From IMG/VR virus record IMGVR_UViG_3300025617_000100, positions 1-25,863 of that record: a stretch of DNA of 25,863 bases; one strand, written 5' to 3'. The notes beneath the pieces are model-generated. The model saw nothing but the letters and a program-made list of their open reading frames with translations, was not told the DNA's origin and did not search any database. This document shows, piece after piece, positions 1 through 5,483 of this stretch. The DNA comes from a virus. A program made the translations under genes and the position numbers. Position 1 is the stretch's first letter. Every line of letters begins with the position of its first letter.

Positions 1-912
1 CATCCTACCTACGATCAAACAAGTCCTTTCTATCCTCCAAGCCTCTGTGATATCGTTTGGCTTCTCCCACTTGCCAGCCTCATCAAGGTATAGCATATGA
101 AGCTTCTCACCGTCGTATGCGTTGGTGGTGGTGTTCTTCCAGTTTACAACTGTATTGAGAGCCTCCCCTACGTTAGATGTCTTATTCTTCTTTGTGATCC
201 TCTTAGAAGGCTCCCTAAAGGCAAGCTCCATACGAGGGTTTGTTGTACCATCCTGAATAGGCTTGAAGAAGAATGGGTAGTTCCTGAATATAGGGACCAC
301 CTTTTTCATGAATATATTCTCTTGAGCGTCCTTACCAGTCTTTGACTGTATGCCTAGGAGCTTTTCCTTAACCTGCGTAGACTCGTCGTTAAGTACAGAA
401 GCGCATATATTGGTGTAACCAGAACGGCGGCACTTAGTATATAGCTGACCAATACAACGTGGGTCAAGCTCGCACGCAGCCATGTGAAGAAAGAGGTCTC
501 TTTGAAAATTAAGGAACGAGGGGTAACCGATATCAATCTTACTCCATTGTAAGAACATGTAGTGTCGGCCAGTAATATATGTAGGTTCGCCGCAATTGTA
601 AAACCAAACACCGTTGCGCCTACGATCAAATTCCTTTTTGATATAGTTGCTGTACTTGTCGCGGAACTCTCTGGGTCTCTCCAGCCAGTCATCCATACCT
701 GTAATCTTTTGCAGCTCCTCTGGCACAGGAAGTCTTCCCCACATTTGCAGCTCCTCTGGTTTTTCATGGAAGAGAATCTCCTGTCTTTCTGGGACTTTCG
801 GAAGAGCAATGAGAACCCCATAATGCTCGATGATTTCTCCGACTGATCCGTTTGGGTCAATAACGACAGCTTTATCATTGTATCCTTTTACTTCGATTAA
901 ATTCTGATTCAT
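1..912 (-). CDS. terL: Phage terminase large subunit, N-terminal part (runs off left edge)
   Basis: The first 304 codons of an open frame that has no stop before the window's left edge. The product would be the ATP-driven DNA-packaging motor that pumps the genome into proheads. Visible features: a Walker A-like stretch KCRRSGYTN at about residues 160-168, and a Walker B LHMLYLDEAG at about 271-280, where the acidic DE pair fits the catalytic site. The C-terminal nuclease domain would lie beyond the window. The ATG at 912 is the first in frame and sits only 5 bases after a TATCTTTG promoter element (925-918), so the mRNA may be leaderless. It follows the tRNA cluster on the same strand. The Walker A lacks the usual GKT/GKS, as in some divergent terminases. 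Identification rests on the Walker B context and overall pattern and is fairly sure. Confidence 0.85.
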   Translation of the reverse strand, partial: MNQNLIEVKGYNDKAVVIDPNGSVGEIIEHYGVLIALPKVPERQEILFHEKPEELQMWGRLPVPEELQKITGMDDWLERPREFRDKYSNYIKKEFDRRRNGVWFYNCGEPTYITGRHYMFLQWSKIDIGYPSFLNFQRDLFLHMAACELDPRCIGQLYTKCRRSGYTNICASVLNDESTQVKEKLLGIQSKTGKDAQENIFMKKVVPIFRNYPFFFKPIQDGTTNPRMELAFREPSKRITKKNKTSNVGEALNTVVNWKNTTTNAYDGEKLHMLYLDEAGKWEKPNDITEAWRIERTCLIVGRM

Positions 913-1158
913 TGATACAAAGATAGCTAGAAGTCAAACCTCAGCTTCCACATCAGAAAGTAACAGGACAAGTGCCACTGTCCATCATAACCAAAACCTC
1001 TTGGCTCTCTAGCCAAACAAATAGATGGGATCAAGTACCATCTGTGTGTGCGTGCTTCAATATAGAATGACATATCGTTCATTATGTACCCAAAAGGGGG
1101 TTAATGAATCATTATTCATTCATTTATACCCTCTAAGGTGTTTTTATTAATACGTTAG
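913..1158. other. Gap between terminase and tRNA cluster, with hairpins
   Basis: No supported gene. Three inverted repeats are visible: 966-983 (GGACA..TGTCC with a bulge), 1001-1016 (TTGGCT-CTCT-AGCCAA, perfect) and 1098-1131 (GGGT and AATGAAT pairing with ATTCATT and ACCC). On the minus strand the last two lie just downstream of the tRNA genes and are followed by short T-rich stretches, so they could end or process the tRNA transcript. None has a classic long U tract, and termination is an inference. Confidence 0.4.
918..925 (-). promoter_or_regulatory. Bacteroidota-type -7 element for the terminase gene
   Basis: On the minus strand TATCTTTG matches the Bacteroidota -7 consensus TAnnTTTG exactly. 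No convincing TTG element is seen at the expected upstream spacing, so it may be weak or activator-dependent. The gap to the ATG is 5 bases, which would put the transcription start at or next to the start codon. Confidence 0.5.
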
Positions 1159-1244
1159 TACTCGAAGCGGGACTTGAACCCGCACGGCCCATTCGGGCCA
1201 ACAGATTTTAAGTCTGTCGTGTCTACCAATTCCACCATTCGAGC
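1159..1244 (-). tRNA. tRNA-Leu (UAA)
   Basis: An 86-base class II tRNA. It has a 7-bp acceptor stem (GCTCGAA with TTCGAGT, G1-U72 wobble), anticodon TAA in the loop flanked by CAGAC/GTCTG-type pairing, a long variable arm (GGCCCGAATGGGCC) and a T arm with loop TTCAAGT. The CCA end is not encoded. It reads UUA and UUG codons, which are common in the leftward late genes. It is separated by only four bases (CAAT on the minus strand) from the upstream tRNA-Arg, which suggests one polycistronic precursor. Confidence 0.95.
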
Positions 1245-1248
1245 ATTG

Positions 1249-1322
1249 TACTCCCGACAGGGTTCGAACCTGTGACCGTCTGCTTAGAAGGCAGATGCTC
1301 TATCCAACTGAGCTACGAGAGC
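1249..1322 (-). tRNA. tRNA-Arg (UCU)
   Basis: A 74-base tRNA with acceptor GCTCTCG/CGGGAGT, D arm AGCTCAGTTGGATAGAGC, anticodon TCT in the loop CTTCTAA, and T arm with loop TTCGAAC. No encoded CCA. It reads AGA/AGG, codons used heavily by the leftward structural genes and rarely by the 5.4-10 kb block, which prefers CGN arginine codons. Confidence 0.95.
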
Positions 1323-1326
1323 ATTG

Positions 1327-1400
1327 TGCGCCTGCTAGGACTTGAACCTAGGACCTGTCGATTATGAGTCGAATGCTCTAACCAGCTGAGCTACAGGCGC
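1327..1400 (-). tRNA. tRNA with CAU anticodon (Met elongator or Ile2)
   Basis: A 74-base tRNA with a perfect 7-bp acceptor stem (GCGCCTG/CAGGCGC), D arm AGCTCAGCTGGTTAGAGC, anticodon CAT in loop ACTCATAAT, and T loop TTCAAGT. No encoded CCA. A CAU anticodon means either elongator Met or Ile2 with a lysidine-modified C34 that reads AUA. The TCGACTCATAATCGA arm resembles that of E. coli ileX. AUA is frequent in the late genes, so Ile2 is plausible, but the identity elements were not tested. It is the first of the three tRNAs in the transcript. Confidence 0.93.
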
Positions 1401-1439
1401 ATATAGGTTAGTCTTCGTATTCGTCGTTCCACATAGCTA

Positions 1440-1733
1440 TTACTTTTTACTGAATTGTTCTGCAAAACCACTAGAATAGTCTTTCTCCCCCTCTATAGAC
1501 CCTGTATCCTTAAGCTCTTTTATCATCTGCTCTAGTCTCTGCCTCTCTACGATAAGCTCTTTGCAGTCCACTGCTGTTTGCTTAACGGCTTGTAGCTCTG
1601 CTTTTCTAGCTGACCCGCCAGCTTCTGGATCTACAGGCTTCTTTACCTCTTCGATCATATTGTCTATAGCAATCTCCATGCTGCTCATCAGTCTTTCTGA
1701 GGCAGAGATCGTAGTAAACTTAGGCTTGCGCAT
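1440..1733 (-). CDS. Coiled-coil protein upstream of terminase (possible small terminase subunit)
   Basis: 97 residues, not recognised by family. Residues about 44-78 (RKAELQAVKQTAVDCKELIVERQRLEQMIKEL region) look like a long amphipathic helix or coiled coil, and the protein is highly charged with a basic end (FAEQFSKK). It overlaps the upstream co-chaperonin gene by 14 bases, so the two are translated from one message, and it is the last protein gene before the tRNAs and the terminase. Size, helical content and position would suit a small terminase subunit, but nothing in the sequence proves this; a scaffold-like accessory protein is equally possible. Confidence 0.7.
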   Translation of the reverse strand: MRKPKFTTISASERLMSSMEIAIDNMIEEVKKPVDPEAGGSARKAELQAVKQTAVDCKELIVERQRLEQMIKELKDTGSIEGEKDYSSGFAEQFSKK

Positions 1734-2307
1734 ACAGGAAGTCTTCTGGTCTCATACGAAGATACTCAACACCGTCGATATTCATGGTATATCCGATCTT
1801 ATGATTGAAAAAAACTTTGTCTCCTATGCTCACCCCGATGCTTTCTATATCATCTGGAGCGTACATAAGTACACCGTGATCGACAGGCTTCTTCTCAAAG
1901 GAGACTTTTATCACTCCTGAGTCTGTTGTTTCTTCCTCTGGGGATTTCTCTTCTTTTTTCAGCAGCAAAGCCCATCCAGAAAGTACATTCAGCTCGTTTG
2001 TTTCTTTGCTCTTGTAAGCTACTGACTCGCTCATGAGTGGTGTGTCCTTGTCGTAGGAGACCATGTAGTAGTTCTCAAGCGAAGAGATAGGCTTCTTGTC
2101 CATGATCACCCTATGGTGGAAATACAACGTATCTCCTACAGCGGCTCCCGTGTCGTGTTTCTCTGGCACTGACACTATCTCTGCGGAACATACTCTGTGC
2201 TCAAACTCGTTGAACTTAGGATCTAAGTATATCTTCTGCCCTCCTACCTCTATCTCGTCTTTGAATTTGTTGTCGATCCTGACAATGAATTGATTTATAG
2301 ATCTCAT
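1720..2307 (-). CDS. Two-domain GroES-like co-chaperonin
   Basis: 195 residues, about twice the length of GroES. The second half (about 109-195) has the GroES layout: an N-terminal strand (GWALLLKKEE), a mobile-loop-like polar stretch, a glycine-valine-aspartate turn (SIGDKVFFNHKIG) and a C-terminal MNIDGVEYLRMRPEDFLYA that closely resembles the GroES ending (DGEEYLIMREDDILA). The first half repeats this more weakly: QFIVRID, then GAAVGDTLYFHH at about 54-65, ending in YYMVSYDKDTPLMSES. Phage co-chaperonins such as T4 gp31 replace GroES on host GroEL to fold the capsid protein; placement in the structural block agrees. The first ATG in frame at 2307 is 1 base from the upstream stop. Whether one chain with two domains forms a seven-domain or pseudo-symmetric lid cannot be told. 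Confidence 0.75.
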   Translation of the reverse strand: MRSINQFIVRIDNKFKDEIEVGGQKIYLDPKFNEFEHRVCSAEIVSVPEKHDTGAAVGDTLYFHHRVIMDKKPISSLENYYMVSYDKDTPLMSESVAYKSKETNELNVLSGWALLLKKEEKSPEEETTDSGVIKVSFEKKPVDHGVLMYAPDDIESIGVSIGDKVFFNHKIGYTMNIDGVEYLRMRPEDFLYAQA

Positions 2308-2308
2308 A

Positions 2309-2545
2309 TTAAAATTTTAGGTCAAACTCAAGCATACATGGCATGTCGTCTACAGCTTTCCACAGAACTGTACCGTCTTCATCTTCTATATACACTAAGT
2401 ATCGTTTCTTACCGTAGTCGTGGAGGTGCTTCATATCTTCTATGATTGCTGAAACCTTTCCCTTCCCTGCTGGCATACCTACGTAGTAAGCCATACCGTT
2501 CTTAGGGTCTTTCCCTATAACGATCTTTCTTATCAACCCGTCCAT
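2309..2545 (-). CDS. Hypothetical small phage protein
   Basis: 78 residues, family not recognised. It is a compact, mostly beta-looking sequence: RKIVIGKDPKNGMAYYVGMP, then KVSAIIEDMKHL and RYLVYIEDEDGTVLWKAVDDMP. There is no signal peptide, membrane segment or cysteine motif. The ATG at 2545 overlaps the upstream stop codon as ATGA, and the stop is followed one base later by the co-chaperonin start, so it belongs to the same translationally coupled string. A role in virion assembly is suggested only by position. Confidence 0.75.
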   Translation of the reverse strand: MDGLIRKIVIGKDPKNGMAYYVGMPAGKGKVSAIIEDMKHLHDYGKKRYLVYIEDEDGTVLWKAVDDMPCMLEFDLKF

Positions 2546-2847
2546 CAGTTCAAGCTTATACCAGTTCCGTTAAGAAGATCATCCAACCCATCTTCGCTTT
2601 TGTATACCTCATCCATCATCTCTGCTACTTGCTTTAGCTCCTCTTTGTCTCTAAGGTTAAAGCTGTAGAGCGATCTTACGTTGAAGAACTCTTCACCGCT
2701 ATCTCCATCCTCTTCTGTATCTTCTATCACACCTACCATTATAGCAGACATTATGACGGGTCTCATCTCAAACTTGTCTATAAGATTCTCTATCTGTATG
2801 ACACGATCTTGGACTTCCATCAAAAACTCAAATACTTTATCGTCCAT
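2545..2847 (-). CDS. Hypothetical acidic phage protein
   Basis: 100 residues, family not recognised. An N-terminal helix (MDDKVFEFLMEVQDRVIQIENLIDKF) is followed by a hydrophobic beta strand (VIMSAIMVGVIED), an acidic linker (EDTEEDGDSGEEFF) and a second helix rich in E and K. It is the first gene after the divergent promoter gap at 2848-2885, where a TATCTTTG element (2872-2865) precedes its start by 17 bases. The downstream start overlaps its stop (ATGA). The alternation of helix and strand suggests a small soluble assembly or regulatory protein; no function is assigned. Confidence 0.75.
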   Translation of the reverse strand: MDDKVFEFLMEVQDRVIQIENLIDKFEMRPVIMSAIMVGVIEDTEEDGDSGEEFFNVRSLYSFNLRDKEELKQVAEMMDEVYKSEDGLDDLLNGTGISLN

Positions 2848-2852
2848 ATTCT

Positions 2853-2872
2853 TAAATTTGTAAACAAAGATA
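2853..2872. promoter_or_regulatory. Back-to-back -7 elements with an inverted repeat
   Basis: In the 38-base gap between divergent genes, the minus strand carries TATCTTTG (2872-2865) and the plus strand TAAATTTG (2853-2860), both fitting TAnnTTTG. Between them lies the inverted repeat TTTGT-AA-ACAAA (2857-2868), which overlaps both elements. The layout suits a single regulator controlling both directions, for example the product of the adjacent gene at 2886. Upstream TTG elements are not obvious on either side. Confidence 0.4.
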
Positions 2873-2885
2873 CAGAATTAAAAAG

Positions 2886-3317
2886 ATGCCTAGATCCATT
2901 ATAAAGAAGATAAAGAAGTTTAGGGAGTTCTCTAGGCTAGACAAGCGATACGTAAAAAGGAACTACCTGAAGCACTTGAGAAAAGCTAGATCTATTATGG
3001 TGGATAGTGGTATCCCCAACAGGTATCTGGACTTTATGCTGTGGTGTTACGATCTAGAGTTCTTCACTATAGACTTCGCTGCTGAAACCTTTGAATACAG
3101 GAAGAGTAAGTTAGCTGACAGGGTTATATACCCTATGGTCAACGAGGGTTTGCTATACAAGCACTTTGACAAGCTCACCCCAAGCGGTAGTGAATCCGAC
3201 TATCTCTTTAGAGACGAGACGAAGTTCAACTATCGCGTGAGGTATGCTTTAACTCAAAAAGGCAGGTTACACGTCCAGAGGTTCTACAGGTTATGCGAAG
3301 GGCTTATAGAAAGTTAA
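2886..3317 (+). CDS. Possible winged-helix DNA-binding protein
   Basis: 143 residues, the only plus-strand gene within the leftward late block. The first 40 residues are strongly basic (MPRSIIKKIKKFREFSRLDKRYVKRN). Residues about 50-125 have a MarR-like order of helices: a helix RYLDFMLWCYDLEFF, a helix-turn-helix-like segment TIDFAAETFEYRKSKLADRVIYPMVNEGLLYKH, then a wing-like section and YALTQKGRLHVQRFY, reminiscent of the LT-x-KG-R ending of winged-helix regulators. Its start faces a divergent promoter gap with an inverted repeat, so it may control the late block or itself. Its last 27 bases overlap the M15 peptidase gene tail to tail. The regulator call is by pattern only. Confidence 0.65.
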   Translation: MPRSIIKKIKKFREFSRLDKRYVKRNYLKHLRKARSIMVDSGIPNRYLDFMLWCYDLEFFTIDFAAETFEYRKSKLADRVIYPMVNEGLLYKHFDKLTPSGSESDYLFRDETKFNYRVRYALTQKGRLHVQRFYRLCEGLIES

Positions 3318-3755
3318 GTTCCTTTCCTTGACAGCCCTCAGCACTTCCATCCTGTTCTCAGAATCCTTTTTATAAGAGACGTGAACCCATGCAGGATTGT
3401 TGTCATCACCAAACTCCCATATGAGCTGATCAAACTCCAGATTGTCTTTGATATAGTCAAAAATTTGTCTATTGCTGACTTTACCATAGATATCAGCGTC
3501 GATATCGAGCGCTTGACCAGTAATATGTTGCGAGCGTCTTGAACCGCCAATCGCATCGTTGAGTTCGTCTGATCTATATCCAGAGGATATTCCGATCGGT
3601 ACACGAAAGAAGTCTCGTAAGGGCTGAAATACATATCTAGCTATACTCTGCAAGTTATCAATTACCTCGATAGAAGGTTCATTATCTATCCCCTTTCTTA
3701 TCGCTGTTACTGACTTTGTAGCCTCCCTTAAACTGAGATTTTTGCTTAGAAGCAT
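3291..3755 (-). CDS. M15-family peptidase, probable endolysin
   Basis: 154 residues, close to the usual size of the phage peptidase M15A family, which cuts peptidoglycan cross-bridges during lysis. The family pattern is clear: an N-terminal helix pair (LSLREATKS..AIRKGIDNEPS), YVFQPLRDFFRVPIGISSGYRSDELN at about 41-66, then SQHITGQALDID with probable zinc ligands His77 and Asp84, and WVHVSYK with His125. The ATG at 3755 keeps the full N-terminal motif. It has no signal peptide, so it needs a holin to reach the wall; a holin-like gene is present at 23571-24017 rather than next door. Its start lies inside the small basic frame 3682-3837, and its end overlaps the convergent gene at 2886 by 27 bases. 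Confidence 0.9.
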   Translation of the reverse strand: MLLSKNLSLREATKSVTAIRKGIDNEPSIEVIDNLQSIARYVFQPLRDFFRVPIGISSGYRSDELNDAIGGSRRSQHITGQALDIDADIYGKVSNRQIFDYIKDNLEFDQLIWEFGDDNNPAWVHVSYKKDSENRMEVLRAVKERNLTFYKPFA

Positions 3756-3837
3756 CTATTCTGTTCTTCTTCTGTGTTTCCGCTATCCACTGAGGAGATA
3801 TCCTCTTTACTCTTGGGTTGTGGTATTTCTTGTTCAA
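3682..3837 (-). CDS. Possible small basic protein overlapping the M15 peptidase gene
   Basis: A 51-codon frame from a TTG at 3837 (there is no ATG) to TAA at 3682, lying in a different frame over the first 74 bases of the peptidase gene. It fills an otherwise empty 91-base gap. The product would be very basic and hydrophilic (KYHNPRVKRISPQWIAETQKK, then NRIDASKQKSQFKGGYKV). The composition resembles the neighbouring small Lys-rich proteins at 4347 and 4489. A stop codon lies directly upstream of the TTG in frame, so no longer form exists. It could be spurious; coupling to the neighbours is the main argument in favour. Confidence 0.4.
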   Translation of the reverse strand: MNKKYHNPRVKRISPQWIAETQKKNRIDASKQKSQFKGGYKVSNSDKKGDR

Positions 3838-3846
3838 GAAAAAACC

Positions 3847-4350
3847 TTATCGGTTTCTCATCTTGCCTAAGAGCATCTGAAGACGACGGCTAGAGTCCAT
3901 ATTACCACCAGCACCGTATCTCTTTACATTACCACCACCATAGTACTTCTGTGGGTCACCGCTCATGTCTGGACGCTTATACTGATCCATACCCTCACCG
4001 AGCTCAAAAGCTCTCTCGTCAAGAACGTAATCACCCTCTTCGTTCATGTAGATAGGGTAGTCATCATCAGCAATCATGTCACGACCTTGCTCATCACGAG
4101 AAGCAGAATACTCATTCCAGTTGCCGTATACCTTGATCGTGTCTTGACCGTTAGGGTGCTCATACAACACATACTCACGACCAGTGGGTTCGTCTTGCTG
4201 TACAGGAGAAGTGTACTGACCAGTCATAAGCATTGGTCTTTCCTTCTTAGTCTGTTCTTTCTCTCCTTGCTCGCCACCTTGCTTTTTCATCATGGCTTGC
4301 TTGAGCATGGCCTCTAAACCACCACCCTCGTTAAACTTCATATAGTTCAT
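3847..4350 (-). CDS. Hypothetical phage protein, Gly- and Lys-rich ends
   Basis: 167 residues, family not recognised. The N-terminus is GGG-containing and Lys/Gln-rich (KFNEGGGLEAMLKQAMMKKQGGEQ), the middle is acidic and tyrosine-rich (YVLYEHPNGQDTIKVYGNWNEY, then DDDYPIYMNEEGDYVLDE), and the end is glycine-rich and basic (KYYGGGNVKRYGAGGN, then RRLQMLLGKMRNR). Low-complexity ends around a compact middle are common in minor virion or head-decoration proteins, but this is inference. The start ATG overlaps the upstream stop (ATGA at 4347-4350). Confidence 0.75.
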   Translation of the reverse strand: MNYMKFNEGGGLEAMLKQAMMKKQGGEQGEKEQTKKERPMLMTGQYTSPVQQDEPTGREYVLYEHPNGQDTIKVYGNWNEYSASRDEQGRDMIADDDYPIYMNEEGDYVLDERAFELGEGMDQYKRPDMSGDPQKYYGGGNVKRYGAGGNMDSSRRLQMLLGKMRNR

Positions 4351-4502
4351 GACTTCTTCTTTTTTCTAGCTCTGATTTTGTCTTGCTTCTTTTCCTGCTT
4401 GTCTTCTTGCTTGGTAGCACCCTGATAGTCGTACTTACCCTTAGCCTCTTTCTTATCCTTCTTCTTGGCTCTAATGCCTTTACCGATATCAAGCTTTCTC
4501 AT
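4347..4502 (-). CDS. Small Lys-rich protein (51 aa)
   Basis: A 51-residue frame starting MRKLDIGKGIRAKKKDKKEA and ending KIRARKKKKS. About two fifths of its residues are Lys or Arg, with Asp, Glu and Gln between, so it may be disordered and nucleic-acid binding. It exactly fills the gap between its neighbours: it overlaps the upstream gene's 3' end by 14 bases, and its TGA overlaps the next ATG as ATGA. That coupling, plus the absence of any other frame here, supports it as a real gene although very short. Confidence 0.65.
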   Translation of the reverse strand: MRKLDIGKGIRAKKKDKKEAKGKYDYQGATKQEDKQEKKQDKIRARKKKKS

Positions 4503-4668
4503 CATTCTCTTCCTTAACAGGTTCTACAGACTTCTTGGCTTTCTTCTTTGGCTGCTTCTTCAAAACAGCTACGAACTTCCCGTTGACATAACTGATCTCG
4601 TAGTCCTTGGCAGACTCCCCCAGCTTGTTCAAAAGGAATTCTTTGGTATTTGCTATAATCTTGTTCAT
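4489..4668 (-). CDS. Small basic protein, first gene of the leftward block (59 aa)
   Basis: 59 residues from the ATG at 4668: MNKIIANTKEFLLNKLGESA, then KDYEISYVNGKFVAVLKKQPKKKAKKSVEPVKEENDEKA. A longer reading from 4716 would start inside the promoter at 4687-4720 and add hydrophobic residues that do not fit, so the downstream ATG is preferred. The first 40 residues look folded (helix then beta hairpin) and the Lys/Pro-rich tail disordered. Not recognised. It heads the leftward string with two promoters upstream. Confidence 0.7.
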   Translation of the reverse strand: MNKIIANTKEFLLNKLGESAKDYEISYVNGKFVAVLKKQPKKKAKKSVEPVKEENDEKA

Positions 4669-4686
4669 TTTAAGCACTTGTGCAAT

Positions 4687-4720
4687 GCAAATATAAAAGA
4701 TTATCCACTCACTCAAACAA
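4687..4720 (-). promoter_or_regulatory. Bacteroidota promoter for the leftward late block
   Basis: On the minus strand a perfect TATATTTGC (4695-4687) lies 18 bases before the ATG at 4668. TTG candidates are found at 4720-4718 (22-base spacing) and 4716-4714 (18-base spacing). It fits the consensus seen elsewhere in the window and would transcribe toward the terminase. Confidence 0.7.
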
Positions 4721-4842
4721 GACCAGTAGAACAGATTCAGTATGTACAGTCTTTGTGCCTATACAAATCCTACCGTCACAGCTTAATTGCTTTAAGTACA
4801 CCCAAAACCCCTTTCTAAACTGCTACCCCCTTTGATTTGCTG

Positions 4843-4874
4843 GCAAAGTTACAAATAAATTCTGACATATGCAA
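4843..4874 (-). promoter_or_regulatory. Second leftward Bacteroidota promoter
   Basis: On the minus strand TTG (4874-4872), a 20-base spacer, then TAACTTTGC (4851-4843) match the Bacteroidota consensus. It lies about 175 bases upstream of the first leftward gene and would give a long leader that runs through the proximal promoter at 4687-4720. Confidence 0.55.
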
Positions 4875-5136
4875 GCTTTTCACGAATAAAGTTTAAAAAA
4901 GAACAGAGTTACTGTGTAACAGTTAGTTACGAGAGTCGGTTAAAGTAAATTCTAAGCGCGAAAGAGATCTATGGGCTGAAAAATCGGTTGAGAAATGTGT
5001 GATGTGGGGATTCAACGTAACATAACACACACGCGAGCGTACACCCAAACGCATTCCCATACGTACCCCTTGCTGCTTTAGCAGCTGCCTCGAAAAAACT
5101 TTAAGCATTTAGGTCAACCCCACTGGAATTCAGCAA

Positions 5137-5159
5137 GTTAGAGGAGTTGAGTTAGAGGA
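5137..5159. repeat. Short direct repeat, two copies of GTTAGAGGA
   Basis: GTTAGAGGA occurs at 5137-5145 and 5151-5159, a 14-base period, inside the gene-free region. It could be a protein-binding pair; two copies are too few to call iterons. Confidence 0.4.
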
Positions 5160-5290
5160 TAGAGTGAAGTAACAGACGCTAAGTGACTGATACTCAAGCA
5201 CTTGACAACCCATCCCCAAACCTATGCTTCACCTCCAAGCAACCCCGCACGGGGGCACACATACGGGGCACGGCCTGCACCCTGCGCCTT

Positions 5291-5350
5291 CGCGCTGCAC
5301 GCTGCACATGTGTACACATACGCGCTGCACACGCTGCACATGTACACACG
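5291..5350. repeat. Imperfect 30-base tandem repeat with GCTGCAC units
   Basis: Two adjacent 30-base units (5291-5320 and 5321-5350) both read CGCGCTGCAC, an optional AC, then GCTGCACATGT and TACACA-type sequence, differing by compensating 2-base indels. GCTGCAC occurs four times (5294, 5301, 5324, 5333), and each unit contains an ACATGT/GTACAC palindromic stretch. It may be a binding array for a replication or repressor protein. Confidence 0.65.
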
Positions 5351-5365
5351 GTCTGATGGGGTTTC

Positions 5366-5386
5366 TTACTATACGTAGTATAGTAA
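5366..5386. promoter_or_regulatory. Perfect 9-bp inverted repeat upstream of promoter P1 (operator-like)
   Basis: TTACTATAC-GTA-GTATAGTAA is a perfect inverted repeat with 9-base arms, ending 21 bases before the TTTG element of P1. A T-run (CTTTTTT) follows, so it could also act as a weak terminator, but the stem is almost all A/T. The core ATACGTAGTAT recurs in a second palindrome at 6813-6829, which favours a protein-binding site. Confidence 0.55.
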
Positions 5387-5407
5387 CTTTTTTATCAGAA
5401 AAAAAGA

Positions 5408-5441
5408 TTTGGAATTTCGGAATTCGTTTCCGTATCTTTGC
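5408..5441 (+). promoter_or_regulatory. Promoter P1 of the rightward block
   Basis: TTTG (5408-5411), a 21-base spacer, then TATCTTTGC (5433-5441) form a near-perfect Bacteroidota promoter. The spacing and -7 sequence are the same as in P2, P3 and P4. It is followed by a 42-base leader ending in ATCAAACCTCTCACTC just before the ATG at 5484. Because the promoter covers the in-frame ATG at 5409, that upstream start is ruled out. Confidence 0.85.
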
Positions 5442-5483
5442 AGAGCCGATGGCAACGTCGCCACGGCATCAAACCTCTCACTC

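Larger units (their letters stand above)
4721..5407. other. Large gene-free control region, candidate replication origin
   Basis: About 690 bases between divergent gene blocks with no convincing gene; the frames present have poor composition and lack start signals. Contents: a leftward promoter (4843-4874), an inverted repeat GTTAC-TGT-GTAAC (4908-4920), a hairpin GCTGC-TTTA-GCAGC near 5082-5095, a direct repeat GTTAGAGGA (5137 and 5151), a GC-rich 30-base tandem repeat (5291-5350) and a palindrome before the first rightward promoter (5366-5386). An A/T-rich stretch lies at about 4850-4910. Repeats plus divergent transcription are typical of phage control or origin regions; the origin role is inferred. 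Confidence 0.5.

Noticed and set aside
354-878. 174-codon frame on the minus strand
   Set aside because: It lies in another frame over the terminase gene, which explains the region with Walker motifs; the alternative translation has no recognisable pattern.
4465-4818. Plus-strand frame of 117 codons
   Set aside because: It is antisense to two coupled small genes and runs through the leftward promoter; leucine-rich shadow of Lys-rich genes.
4923-5108. 61-codon minus-strand frame in the gene-free region
   Set aside because: No promoter or leader before it, unusual composition, ends in a repeat-rich region; could not be supported.
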